Of a stretch of DNA of 64,000 bases, positions 26,343-35,060 are shown one piece after another. The number at the start of each line of letters is the position of its first letter. The first letter of the stretch is position 1. The stretch is from positions 186,001 through 250,000 of the forward strand of contig NZ_CP061315.1 in the NCBI RefSeq assembly GCF_018688315.1, in the 5' to 3' direction. Under the pieces are notes generated by a model. That model made no database searches and was not told the origin of the DNA. It worked only from the letters and a program-made list of their open reading frames with translations. Both the position numbers and the translations under genes were made by a program. The DNA comes from Polynucleobacter sp. AP-Kolm-20A-A1. GTDB lineage: Bacteria > Pseudomonadota > Gammaproteobacteria > Burkholderiales > Burkholderiaceae.

Positions 26343-28400
26343 ATGAACCTTTTATATGAAGAGGGTGGCGACATTAAGATCGCCACGGTTCAGTCGGCTA
26401 CTGGGGCTGGTGATGCTGAATCTTGGCAGGCGACGAGTCTTTCGGGAAAGAAGATCAAGCTTAAAGCTAAAGAGGTTTGGTTGCGCTTTGAAAAGCCTGA
26501 TGCGCAAGGAGTTATGGACGAGGCAACTGCCTTGTCAAAAGATATTGATTTGCAATTGCTTTGGGATTGCGCGCCGGATGAAGAGTTTGGTTTGGTGGAT
26601 GTTTGTTTGGAATACTTTGGTGCCCAACCCACTATTCCGCAACAAGCCTCCCTGGCGATTGCGCTTCAAGGGGCGCCTGTATTTTTTCGCCGCAAGGGGC
26701 GCGGTCGCTTTCAGCGTGCACCACTTGAGCAACTTCAAGCTGGCTTGGCTGCGCTAGAGCGTAAACAAAAAGAATTAGAGCAACAGTCTGTTTGGCAACA
26801 AGAATTAATCGCGGGAACTTTTCCCGAGGCGCTGAGGTCTTCTGCAAAACAGCTGCTTTTCTCACCGGACAAAAATACCTCTGCCTATAAAGCCCTAATG
26901 GCGGCATGTACGGAGAGTGGGGAATCTCCTGCTCAATTAATGATTCGTTGCGGCGCAATTGATTCGCCTTTGGCCTACCACCAAGGCATGTTTTTAAAAG
27001 CGCACTTTCCGAATGGCGCTCAACATAGTCAGGGTATTGCGATTGATCGGGCAGCCTACGATGCAGCAGTGGCTGAACTCCCGCTGGCGCAAGTACAAGC
27101 TTTTTCTATTGACGACTCTGGAACAACCGAGATTGATGATGCTTTATCAGTTACCGAATTAGCAGAAGGTGGGCATCGCATCGGCGTCCATATTGCTGCT
27201 CCTGGTTTGGCGATTGCAAAAGACGACCCCTTGGATCAGCTTGCTCGTAGCCGCATGTCTACCGTGTATTTCCCGGGCGACAAAATTACGATGTTGCCTG
27301 ATTCGGTGATTGAACAGTTTTCATTGGATGCGGGCGTACCTCGCCCTGCCTTATCCATCTATGTTGATATTGATGGCGATGGGTTGGTGGATAGAAGTAC
27401 TCTGCAAATGCGTGCTGAGCTGGTGCCGATGGCAGCAAATTTGCGTTTAGAAGATCTCGAGCATCTGGTGAGCGAAGACAGTTTGGTTGACGTAGGTGCT
27501 AGCTATCCTTATCGTCAAGAGCTATCGATCCTATGGAAGGCAGCTAAACACCTGCACGCAGGTCGACAAGAAAAGCGGGTGGCTAATGGGCTGCGCGCTG
27601 AGCAGTTGGGTCTGATTGACCCCAATGCATTGGCGAGAGATTTTCACTTTCAAATAAAAGATGTTGATGGCATACAGCGCGTAGAGATTATTCCTCGTCA
27701 ACGCGGATCTATTTTGGACACGATTGTTGCGGAGTGGATGATTTTCTGTAATAGCGCTTCGGGACAACTCTTAGCTGACCATGGTTTACCAGGTTTATTT
27801 AGAACTCAGAAGGGCTGGGGCCCATTGCGCACCCGTATGCAAACTACCCCAGGACCACATGAAGGTTTGGGGTTAGATTATTACGCTTGGTGCACATCTC
27901 CTTTGCGTCGATATTCTGATTTAGTAAATCAATGGCAGCTGATTGCATTGGCGAAGCATGGTGTGACGGCCAAAATGGTGGCTCCATTCCCGCCGCGCGA
28001 TGCAACCCTCATGGGAATTGCGGCGGATTTTGAGTCTTGCTATCAGGCTTATGGTGAATACCAAGATAGGTTAGAAAAGTTCTGGTGCTTGCGTTGGGTA
28101 GCGCAAGATGGTGAATCCAAAACCGTTCAAGTGCGCCACTTAAAAGAGGGTATGTCTAGAGTTGAATTGGTTCCGCTGCATTTGCCAGTTCCTGAGCTAG
28201 CAAATCATCCGCGCATGACGCGTGCAGAAGTAGTGATTGCGGACGTAGATTTATTGCAATTAAGTGCTGCAGTGCGAGTTCTCGAAATCGAGACCAAGCA
28301 AGACGATCCAGCGGCACAAGAGGTGCAAGAAGCAAAAGAAAATACAGAAGTAGTAGATGAGGTTCCTAACAATCCTGAAAAAGATGCTGGCGCCGCTTAA
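26343..28400 (+). CDS. RNB-domain exoribonuclease (RNase II family)
   Basis: 685 aa. The catalytic RNB block is clear: Ser-Ile-Asp-Asp-Ser-Gly-Thr-Thr-Glu-Ile-Asp-Asp-Ala-Leu-Ser near residue 258, where the Asp residues bind Mg2+, and Tyr-Ala-Trp-Cys-Thr-Ser-Pro-Leu-Arg-Arg-Tyr-Ser-Asp near 520. The N-terminal part is unlike E. coli RNase II, and the C-terminal 50 residues are acidic and probably disordered. Expected to degrade single-stranded RNA 3-prime to 5-prime in the cytosol. Two bases after fabG; ATG at 26343. Overlaps the tonB-like gene. Confidence 0.88.
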   Translation: MNLLYEEGGDIKIATVQSATGAGDAESWQATSLSGKKIKLKAKEVWLRFEKPDAQGVMDEATALSKDIDLQLLWDCAPDEEFGLVDVCLEYFGAQPTIPQQASLAIALQGAPVFFRRKGRGRFQRAPLEQLQAGLAALERKQKELEQQSVWQQELIAGTFPEALRSSAKQLLFSPDKNTSAYKALMAACTESGESPAQLMIRCGAIDSPLAYHQGMFLKAHFPNGAQHSQGIAIDRAAYDAAVAELPLAQVQAFSIDDSGTTEIDDALSVTELAEGGHRIGVHIAAPGLAIAKDDPLDQLARSRMSTVYFPGDKITMLPDSVIEQFSLDAGVPRPALSIYVDIDGDGLVDRSTLQMRAELVPMAANLRLEDLEHLVSEDSLVDVGASYPYRQELSILWKAAKHLHAGRQEKRVANGLRAEQLGLIDPNALARDFHFQIKDVDGIQRVEIIPRQRGSILDTIVAEWMIFCNSASGQLLADHGLPGLFRTQKGWGPLRTRMQTTPGPHEGLGLDYYAWCTSPLRRYSDLVNQWQLIALAKHGVTAKMVAPFPPRDATLMGIAADFESCYQAYGEYQDRLEKFWCLRWVAQDGESKTVQVRHLKEGMSRVELVPLHLPVPELANHPRMTRAEVVIADVDLLQLSAAVRVLEIETKQDDPAAQEVQEAKENTEVVDEVPNNPEKDAGAA

Positions 28401-29271
28401 ATCCTTGGATCTGCCATATCCACAGGGCTTGCGGCGTGCAGCAGCCTATTTGCGGGCTGCATGGCATCGTCACCCTTTTTGGTTTGCACTTTGCGTTTCA
28501 CTTCTCCTGCATATTGTTTTCCTCTCCTTTCGTTGGGGCATTGGGGAAATTCAAAATCGTAGACTCAATACACCTTTAAGCGTGGTGTTAGTCAACGCTA
28601 GCAATAAAACGCCGCCACAAAAAGCCAATAAATTAGCGCAAGCAGATTTGCAAGGCGGCGGTAAGACAGAAAGCCAAGATGCTAGTGCGCTACATCGCGC
28701 TCGCCTTGGTGCAGAAGCCCGCTTAGAGGTATTGGAAAAGCAGCAGAAGCAAATGTTAGCCAAGCTAGATGAGCAACGCGCTCGCTCCGGCGGCCGCAAG
28801 AGTGGTGATGAGCAAAAAATGGTTCAGCAGCTCAATTCTCTCGAAGCAGAATTGGCTAAACGCCTACAAGTCGATGGTAGAGAGCCACGTCGAAAAATAT
28901 TGACGGGAGCCAATACAAAGGCTGTCAGCTTTGCACACTATTACGATGCCATGCGTCAAAAGATTGAGGCCTATGGCAGCGCCTTCTTTCCACGGGCAAA
29001 CGGTCGACCTTTATATGGCAGTCTTGTGATTGTGGTTAGTGTCGATGCTCAAGGCCGAATCACCAGTAATGCTCAGGGTAAAGACGGTCTTTCGATTGGT
29101 CGAAGCTCAGGCAACCCCGAGTTAGATCGCCAGGCACTAGCCATTGTTCGTGCCTCAGCTCCTTTTGGACCATTTCCGTCGGAGATGCGCAATCAAATTG
29201 ATGTCTTGGATTGGGTTTCCACTTTTGAATTCACTCGGGACGGAATTGACCGTCTTGAATTGCGTCGATAA
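28357..29271 (+). CDS. TonB-family energy transducer
   Basis: 304 aa. One membrane helix near residues 45-62 (Phe-Ala-Leu-Cys-Val-Ser-Leu-Leu-Leu-His-Ile-Val-Phe-Leu), a charged Ala/Gln/Glu-rich coiled-coil middle, and a C-terminal TonB-like fold with Tyr-Gly-Ser-Leu-Val-Ile-Val-Val-Ser-Val-Asp-Ala-x-Gly and Asp-Arg-Gln-Ala. The frame overlaps the nuclease gene by 44 bases; the ATG at 28384 (17-base overlap) is an equally good start because neither has a clear ribosome site. No ExbB/ExbD neighbour, so it may act as a TonB-domain structural protein. Confidence 0.75.
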   Translation: MRFLTILKKMLAPLKSLDLPYPQGLRRAAAYLRAAWHRHPFWFALCVSLLLHIVFLSFRWGIGEIQNRRLNTPLSVVLVNASNKTPPQKANKLAQADLQGGGKTESQDASALHRARLGAEARLEVLEKQQKQMLAKLDEQRARSGGRKSGDEQKMVQQLNSLEAELAKRLQVDGREPRRKILTGANTKAVSFAHYYDAMRQKIEAYGSAFFPRANGRPLYGSLVIVVSVDAQGRITSNAQGKDGLSIGRSSGNPELDRQALAIVRASAPFGPFPSEMRNQIDVLDWVSTFEFTRDGIDRLELRR

Positions 29272-29298
29272 GCCAAATTCGCTTATTCTCTAGTCATC

Positions 29299-30204
29299 AT
29301 GACAGCACCTCATTCCGCCGACTTACATACTGACCCAAGACTATTTTCTGGTTTGGATGTCTATGCGGTCGCTGGCAACCCAATCTCTCACAGTAAGTCT
29401 CCTGTAATTCATCAGCGGTTTGCGGAGCAGGCGGGGCAGCGGATGCACTATGGACGTTTGCAGCCTGAAATCAATTCTTTTGCGATAGCAGCCAAGACAT
29501 TTTTTGATGCGGGTGGCAAGGGTATGAATGTCACGGTGCCATTCAAGCTGGATGCGCAAGCGCTTGCAGATGTATTAACTGCTCGCGCGAGATTAGCGGG
29601 TGCGGTAAATACTCTATGGATTCAAGATGGCAAGATCTATGGAGACAACACCGATGGCGCTGGCTTAGTGCGTGATCTATTGGCTCAAGGCATTGAACTC
29701 CATAGCGCTCGCATACTCTTGTTGGGTGCTGGTGGCGCTGCACGTGGCGTCATTGGGCCTCTCTTGGAGCAATCGCCAAAATGTTTGGTGATTGCCAATC
29801 GTTCAAATGCAAAAGCTGATGAGTTGGTAAAGTTGTTTGCCGACATTGCGGCTAAGCATGAGGTTGCGCTGGAGTCTCGCGCATTAGCAGATTTAGAAAG
29901 CCCTACCATCACTCAGTATCCATTTGATCTTGTGATTAATGCTACCGCTGCCGGTCTTTCGGACGAGTCGCCTCTCAGTGCTAAAGCGGTAGTTAATATT
30001 TTTGTACCAAGTTCATTTGCTTATGACATGGTTTATGGCAAAACAACGGCATTTATGCAGCAAGCTTTGCAGCGAGGTGCTCGTGTCAGTGATGGCTTGG
30101 GCATGTTGGTAGAGCAGGCTGCTGATGCTTTCTTGCTATGGCGCGGATCTGATCTTGCTTCCGCTATTGACCCACGCGCTGTCTTAGCTAAGCTGCGTAG
30201 CTAA
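29299..30204 (+). CDS. aroE: Shikimate dehydrogenase (NADP+)
   Basis: Reduces 3-dehydroshikimate to shikimate. 301 aa. Substrate site Asn-Pro-Ile-Ser-His-Ser-Lys-Ser-Pro near residue 29, catalytic Lys in Asn-Val-Thr-Val-Pro-Phe-Lys, Asp in Asp-Asn-Thr-Asp-Gly, NADP loop Gly-Ala-Gly-Gly-Ala-Ala-Arg-Gly and the end Gly-Leu-Gly-Met-Leu-Val-Glu-Gln-Ala. The first about 15 residues exceed the family norm and may be a long start. Followed by mtgA after 9 bases, probably one operon. Confidence 0.95.
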   Translation: MTAPHSADLHTDPRLFSGLDVYAVAGNPISHSKSPVIHQRFAEQAGQRMHYGRLQPEINSFAIAAKTFFDAGGKGMNVTVPFKLDAQALADVLTARARLAGAVNTLWIQDGKIYGDNTDGAGLVRDLLAQGIELHSARILLLGAGGAARGVIGPLLEQSPKCLVIANRSNAKADELVKLFADIAAKHEVALESRALADLESPTITQYPFDLVINATAAGLSDESPLSAKAVVNIFVPSSFAYDMVYGKTTAFMQQALQRGARVSDGLGMLVEQAADAFLLWRGSDLASAIDPRAVLAKLRS

Positions 30205-30213
30205 AGCTCCGTT

Positions 30214-30972
30214 ATGCGTTGGCTTGCTTATTTAGTCAAATGCCTTCTTTGTGGTTTTCTGGCAATGCAGGCTTATTTTGCAATTCAGATTGCATTGTGG
30301 ATTTCTTTAGACCCCAGCAGTACAGCGTTTCAGAGGGCTGAACGTTGGCGTTTATGTAGTTGGCATTGGTCTTGTCCAGTGCAATCGAAATGGGTGCCCT
30401 ACGACAAGATTTCTAATAATCTCAAGCGCGCTGTCTTAGTCAGTGAAGATGATATTTTTTTTCAGCACAAGGGCGTGCGGTTTGAGGACATGCAAAAGGC
30501 CTGGCAGCGGAATCAACAGCAGAATCAACAGCAAAATACACAATCGGGCAGGCAATCCAAAGTAGCATTGCGAGGCGGTTCAACCATCACGCAGCAACTG
30601 GCAAAAAATTTATTTTTATCTTCTGAGCAAAATTATTTGCGCAAGGGTCAGGAGTTGATCATCACTGGTCTGCTGGAGCTGATTCTGTCTAAGCAGCGAC
30701 TATATGAAATTTATCTCAACTCAGTAGAGTGGGGCGAAGGTATTTTTGGTATTGGTGCTGCCGGTCAACACTATTACGCCACTACACCGGGTTCCCTGGA
30801 TCGCGAGCAGGCTGTAGCACTGGCTTCTGCCTTGCCGGCCCCGAAGTGTTTTGATAAGCCACAGTATTGCCGTCGTGGGAGCATTAATTATTCTGCCCGC
30901 CAAGAATTTATTATGGAGAATATGGATAAAGTCGCATTAGCACCTTATCCCAAGCCCGGCTCAGGTAAGTAA
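30214..30972 (+). CDS. mtgA: Monofunctional biosynthetic peptidoglycan transglycosylase
   Basis: GT51 enzyme that polymerises lipid II glycan strands. 252 aa with one N-terminal membrane helix (residues 4-30) and a periplasmic catalytic domain: Glu-Asp-Asp-x-Phe-Phe-x-His-Lys-Gly carries the catalytic Glu, followed by Gly-Gly-Ser-Thr-Ile-Thr-Gln-Gln-Leu-Ala-Lys-Asn-Leu-Phe. A Gln/Asn-rich loop lies between the two motifs. No transpeptidase domain, hence monofunctional. aroE-mtgA order is common in betaproteobacteria. Confidence 0.95.
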   Translation: MRWLAYLVKCLLCGFLAMQAYFAIQIALWISLDPSSTAFQRAERWRLCSWHWSCPVQSKWVPYDKISNNLKRAVLVSEDDIFFQHKGVRFEDMQKAWQRNQQQNQQQNTQSGRQSKVALRGGSTITQQLAKNLFLSSEQNYLRKGQELIITGLLELILSKQRLYEIYLNSVEWGEGIFGIGAAGQHYYATTPGSLDREQAVALASALPAPKCFDKPQYCRRGSINYSARQEFIMENMDKVALAPYPKPGSGK

Positions 30973-30992
30973 AGACAACAAGTTCTCCGGGA

Positions 30993-31838
30993 TTACTTGC
31001 TTGCAGCGGCCCGCAAGGAATCTCGTGTGCTCTGGGCAACAGCTCTTGCAGCTTGAGCAAAATCATTTCCTGAGCTTGCGTACAAAATCGCTCTTGAAGA
31101 ATTAATGATCATGCCTGTGCCAGGTTTTCCGGCGATGGTGCCTGCTTTGACGGTCGCATCAATGTCGCCGCCTTGAGCGCCGATACCTGGAATTAATAAG
31201 GGCATCTCACCAACAATGGCACGCACCTTGGCAATTTCCTCGGGGAAGGTTGCACCCACCACCAGACTAATTTGGCCTGAACTGTTCCATTGCTCGGCCG
31301 CTAGTTTTGCCACATGTAAATACAGGGGCTCGCCATTGGGGGCAATGTTTAGGAATTGCAAATCAGATCCACCTGGGTTGGAGGTACGGCATAGAACAAT
31401 GACGCCTTTGCCAGCATGCTTTAGGTAGGGCTCAATCGTGTCAAACCCCATATAGGGATTCACGGTGACGGCATCGGCGCCATAGCGCTCAAAGGCCTCT
31501 AAGGCGTAATGGTCGGCTGTACTGCCGATATCTCCGCGTTTGGAGTCCAATATGACCGGAATATGTGGGTACTGATCTTTGAGATGTTTGATGAGCTTTT
31601 CAAGCTGGGCCTCTGCCCTTTGGGAGGCAAAGTAAGCGAACTGAGGCTTAAAGGCACAAACCAAATCCGCGGTGGCATCAGCGATTTCGCGGCAGAACTC
31701 ATAGATCCCCTCTGGTTTCCCTTGGAGGGGTGGGGGTAAACGCTTTGGATCGGGGTCAAAACCAACGCACAGCATGCTGCCTTGGGAAGCCCATGCAGAC
31801 TGGAGTTGCTGGTTAAAGGTATTTGAGCGAGAGTTCAT
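30993..31838 (-). CDS. pyrF: Orotidine 5-prime-phosphate decarboxylase, type 2
   Basis: Last step of UMP synthesis. 281 aa, the longer type 2 family: N-terminal Gly-Phe-Asp-Pro-Asp-Pro-x-Arg-Leu-Pro, catalytic [11 protein letters not shown], and late Pro-Gly-Ile-Gly-Ala-Gln-Gly-Gly. Convergent with mtgA and divergent from corA. No other pyrimidine gene adjacent; pyrR-pyrB lie at 57025-58472. Confidence 0.95.
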   Translation of the reverse strand: MNSRSNTFNQQLQSAWASQGSMLCVGFDPDPKRLPPPLQGKPEGIYEFCREIADATADLVCAFKPQFAYFASQRAEAQLEKLIKHLKDQYPHIPVILDSKRGDIGSTADHYALEAFERYGADAVTVNPYMGFDTIEPYLKHAGKGVIVLCRTSNPGGSDLQFLNIAPNGEPLYLHVAKLAAEQWNSSGQISLVVGATFPEEIAKVRAIVGEMPLLIPGIGAQGGDIDATVKAGTIAGKPGTGMIINSSRAILYASSGNDFAQAARAVAQSTRDSLRAAASK

Positions 31839-31911
31839 TGGATTTGGCTTATTTTAGTGAAACTGTCATGTTCTATAGGATAAACTAGCGCACATTCCTT
31901 AGGAGTTCACC

Positions 31912-32877
31912 ATGATCAACTTGTTCGTCCTGCAAAATGGCCGCCTCTCTCAAGAGCAAGTCGAAGATCGCAATGAATTGTTGCAATATGCCAATCCTAT
32001 CTGGATCGACGTAGTTGATCCAGAGGAAGAAGAGCTCATTTGGATTAAAGAGGCTTTTGGGGTGCTTTTGCCTGAGTTGGATGACTTGGGCGACTTAGAA
32101 GCATCTGCCCGCTACTTTGAGGCGGATGATGGCCACCTCCACATTCGTACCGATTTCTTGTTGGATGAAGAAGAAACCTCTCGCAACGTGCGGGTAGCGT
32201 TTGTTCTCACCAAGCAAGTCTTGTTTTCCATTCATGATGAAGATCTGCCAGTGTTCCGCTTGGTGCGTTTGCGTGCGCGTCTGCGCCCTGGTTCAGTTAG
32301 TAATGCAAAAGATGTTTTGCTTGATTTGTATTCAACTGACGCCGAGTACTCTGCAGATGCTTTGGAGGAAGTCTACGAAAATCTAGAGCAAGCTGGTAAG
32401 CGTGTTCTACAAGATGACATTAATGATGCGGATGCAGAGCAAGTTCTCGAAACCATCGCTAAAGAAGAAGATACCAACGGACGTATTCGTCGTAATGTGA
32501 TGGATACCCGCAGAGCCTTATCTTTCCTGATGCGCAGCAAGTTACTGTCTGATGAGCAGCAAGAGGAAGCACGCCAGATTTTGCGCGACATCGACTCTTT
32601 AGAAAACCATACTGCGTTCTTATTCGACAAGATTAACTTCTTGATGGATGCTACCGTCGGTTTTATTAATTTGAACCAATCCAAGATTATTAAGATTTTC
32701 TCGGTGGTATCTGTTGCCTTAATGCCGCCTACATTGCTCGCAAGTATTTGGGGTATGAACTACAAACATATGCCAGAGCTAGATGCGACTTGGGGCTACC
32801 CAATGGCCATTGGCGCGATGATTGTTTCAGCGATTATTCCTTTGTTTTATTTCTATCACAAAGGTTGGATGAAGTAA
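31912..32877 (+). CDS. corA: Magnesium/cobalt transporter CorA
   Basis: 321 aa. Long cytoplasmic N-terminal funnel domain rich in acidic residues, then two C-terminal membrane helices joined by a loop following the signature Gly-Met-Asn (Ile-Trp-Gly-Met-Asn), the ion selectivity filter; ends in a short Lys tail. Pentameric inner-membrane channel. Start ATG 31912 with AGGAG site. Monocistronic. Confidence 0.95.
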   Translation: MINLFVLQNGRLSQEQVEDRNELLQYANPIWIDVVDPEEEELIWIKEAFGVLLPELDDLGDLEASARYFEADDGHLHIRTDFLLDEEETSRNVRVAFVLTKQVLFSIHDEDLPVFRLVRLRARLRPGSVSNAKDVLLDLYSTDAEYSADALEEVYENLEQAGKRVLQDDINDADAEQVLETIAKEEDTNGRIRRNVMDTRRALSFLMRSKLLSDEQQEEARQILRDIDSLENHTAFLFDKINFLMDATVGFINLNQSKIIKIFSVVSVALMPPTLLASIWGMNYKHMPELDATWGYPMAIGAMIVSAIIPLFYFYHKGWMK

Positions 32878-32892
32878 TTTTGCTGGTGGCGC

Positions 32893-33387
32893 TTAGTTTC
32901 TGAGGAGCGCAATGAATTCAGCAAGTGCGTAATCTTTCGCTTGTTCTCGAACGGCCGCGCGATCGCCATCAAAATGCATTGTTTTGCTGATCACGCGATT
33001 TTCGGTGGAGCTACTTTGAATAGTCCATCCAAAACAAACTGTGCCGACGGGTTTTTCCACTGACCCACCAGATGGGCCTGCAATGCCGGTAATGGAAATA
33101 GCCACATTTGCGCCTGAGGCTTGCAAAGCGCCTTCTGCCATAGCCTTTGCCACTTGCTCGCTGACAGCCCCAAAGGTATCAATGAGTTCAGCAGGGACGC
33201 CCAAGCATTCGGTCTTCGCATCATTGCTATAGGTAACGTAGCCACGCTCAAACCATTCGCTAGAACCCGCTAAATCCGTCAGTGTTGCAGACACCAATCC
33301 TCCTGTGCAGGATTCAGCCAGAGCAATTTTCCAGCTTTTAGCTAGCAACATGCTGGCTAAGGTTTTAGTGGAATCGGTAGAGTTCAT
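32893..33387 (-). CDS. pncC: CinA-family nicotinamide-nucleotide amidohydrolase
   Basis: 164 aa corresponding to the C-terminal CinA domain only, which hydrolyses NMN to nicotinate mononucleotide in pyridine-nucleotide recycling. Signatures: Ala-Glu-Ser-Cys-Thr-Gly-Gly near residue 24, Tyr-Ser-Asn-Asp-Ala-Lys, and Thr-Gly-Ile-Ala-Gly-Pro-x-Gly-Gly. I prefer ATG at 33387 over GTG at 33399, since the latter touches the pgpA stop. Last in the thiL-pgpA-pncC operon. Confidence 0.92.
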   Translation of the reverse strand: MNSTDSTKTLASMLLAKSWKIALAESCTGGLVSATLTDLAGSSEWFERGYVTYSNDAKTECLGVPAELIDTFGAVSEQVAKAMAEGALQASGANVAISITGIAGPSGGSVEKPVGTVCFGWTIQSSSTENRVISKTMHFDGDRAAVREQAKDYALAEFIALLRN

Positions 33388-33400
33388 GAGTTTTTGCACT

Positions 33401-33955
33401 TTACTTAAGAAAGGCCTGTATCAACGCAATGATTAGGAGGGTGAAAAAAGCCGCTGCTAAGTCATCAATCACAATGCCAAATCCACGCCAAATAATTTGA
33501 GGTAAGTTGGATGCGTGATTGTTGTTCTCTATATCTTTAAAGTGCCGATCAATCATTCCAATGGGGCCTGGCTTTACGGCATCAAAGAATCGAAATAATC
33601 CAAATGCAATTGCCTGCATCCAAATATTGGTTGGCATGATGAATATCAGCACCAGCCAGAACGCAACAATCTCATCCCAAACAATTCCACCAAAATCTTT
33701 TTTACCCAACTCCTCGCTGACCTGACCACAAACCCAGCATCCAAGCAAAATCCCGCCACCAATAATCCAAAGAAAGTCTTCGGTAGATAGAAAATATTCG
33801 CCAATCAGAAAGGCGGCCCACGCCCATAGGGTGCCGGCAGTCCCTGGCGCAACGGGGCTGAGGCCGCTGCCAAAACCGAAGGCAATCGTACGGCTTGCAG
33901 TTTGGAATACCCATTTAAAGCCAGGCTTCACTAGAGTTGTTTCAGTATTGGTCAT
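33401..33955 (-). CDS. pgpA: Phosphatidylglycerophosphatase A
   Basis: Dephosphorylates PGP to phosphatidylglycerol in the inner membrane. 184 aa with several membrane helices; the acidic stretches Val-Trp-Asp-Glu and Ile-Asp-Asp-Leu-Ala-Ala and the Gly-Ser-Gly-Leu-Ser-Pro-x-Ala-Pro-Gly-Thr-x-Gly-Thr start are typical of PgpA. Overlaps thiL by 4 bases (ATGA type), so translationally coupled. Confidence 0.93.
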   Translation of the reverse strand: MTNTETTLVKPGFKWVFQTASRTIAFGFGSGLSPVAPGTAGTLWAWAAFLIGEYFLSTEDFLWIIGGGILLGCWVCGQVSEELGKKDFGGIVWDEIVAFWLVLIFIMPTNIWMQAIAFGLFRFFDAVKPGPIGMIDRHFKDIENNNHASNLPQIIWRGFGIVIDDLAAAFFTLLIIALIQAFLK

Positions 33956-34980
33956 GGCGCAAAGTGATCGAAGGATTTTATAAGTGATGCAGCCTCTTCG
34001 GGGTTTAATAATTTCCCGTTGCTACCAATGACATGAATTTTTGCCTCGGTATTTTCTTTGGGAAGAATTTTCCCGATGAGAGTGAGCGGAAGATTAAGTG
34101 TTTTGCTGAGTTGAAGAATGGTATCGCGCTGTTCTGTTGCTGCTGTAAAGCAAATTTCGTAATCATCGCCGCCACATGCCGCAAATTGATTTTGAATGTG
34201 GATGCTTTGCTTTTGCAAAGTCGCAGACTTTGGTAAGTCTTTCAAATAAATCTCAGCGTCTACCTGAGATTGACCAAGAATGTGCTTGAGGTCGCCCAGC
34301 AAACCATCCGATACATCAAGTGCTGCGCTAGCTAGCTCTCTTAATTTTGTTCCCAGTTCAATGCGGGGGCTTGGTTGATGCATGCGAGATTCGACTTGTT
34401 TTAAGTCGCCAATCGATAAATCGATTTCATGACGCAGTGCAGCAAGAGTGAGTCTGGCATCACCGACCGTTCCTGACACCCAAACATCATCGCCTGGTCT
34501 TGCCCCTGATCGACGAATGGCTTTTCCGGTGGGGATGCTGCCAAATGCAGTGATGGAAATGGTGAGTGGTCCCGCAGTGGTGTCACCCCCAATTAAAGCG
34601 CAGGAATACTGTTGCGCGACCTGAAAAAGACCTTTAGAAAAAGCCTCAAGCCAGGCAGAGTCAATTTTTGGCAATGCAATTGAGAGTGTGAATCCCAAAG
34701 GGGTTGCACCCATGGCTGCTAGGTCTGAAAGGTTGACTGCTAAGGCTTTGCGGGCTATTTGCTCTGGATCGGTATCTGCAAAAAAGTGCCTGCCTGCAAC
34801 CAGCATATCGCTGGTAATAGCAATTTCTTCACCCGCTACCGGTTTGATTAGGGCGCAATCATCTCCGATGCCTAATGCAATCGTTTGAGCATGATTTGAG
34901 CCCATAGCATCCGCACCCGTTTTAAAAAAACGTTGGATTAGGTCAAATTCCCCTAAAGGCGACTTAGATTCAGAATGCAT
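33952..34980 (-). CDS. thiL: Thiamine-monophosphate kinase
   Basis: Makes thiamine diphosphate from thiamine monophosphate. 342 aa PurM-like enzyme: Gly-Ile-Gly-Asp-Asp-Cys-Ala near the start, Ser-Asp-Met-Leu, Ala-Met-Gly-Ala-Thr-Pro, Gly-Gly-Asp-Thr and Asp-Val-Ser-Asp-Gly-Leu, and Gly-Gly-Asp-Asp-Tyr-Glu. Head of the thiL-pgpA-pncC operon, an order usual in proteobacteria. No TPP riboswitch-like leader could be fitted in the 80 bases upstream. Confidence 0.94.
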   Translation of the reverse strand: MHSESKSPLGEFDLIQRFFKTGADAMGSNHAQTIALGIGDDCALIKPVAGEEIAITSDMLVAGRHFFADTDPEQIARKALAVNLSDLAAMGATPLGFTLSIALPKIDSAWLEAFSKGLFQVAQQYSCALIGGDTTAGPLTISITAFGSIPTGKAIRRSGARPGDDVWVSGTVGDARLTLAALRHEIDLSIGDLKQVESRMHQPSPRIELGTKLRELASAALDVSDGLLGDLKHILGQSQVDAEIYLKDLPKSATLQKQSIHIQNQFAACGGDDYEICFTAATEQRDTILQLSKTLNLPLTLIGKILPKENTEAKIHVIGSNGKLLNPEEAASLIKSFDHFAP

Positions 34981-35060
34981 GTCTCATTTTATGGCTGTTA
35001 GGACTTGGACTTCCGACAGGAATAGAATTGAAGTCTTAATTGGCCTTACTGAGTCGGGAA

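Noticed and set aside
34981..35060. TPP riboswitch before thiL
   Set aside because: Only about 80 bases are free and no THI-box-like text was recognised; thiL is not usually riboswitch-controlled.
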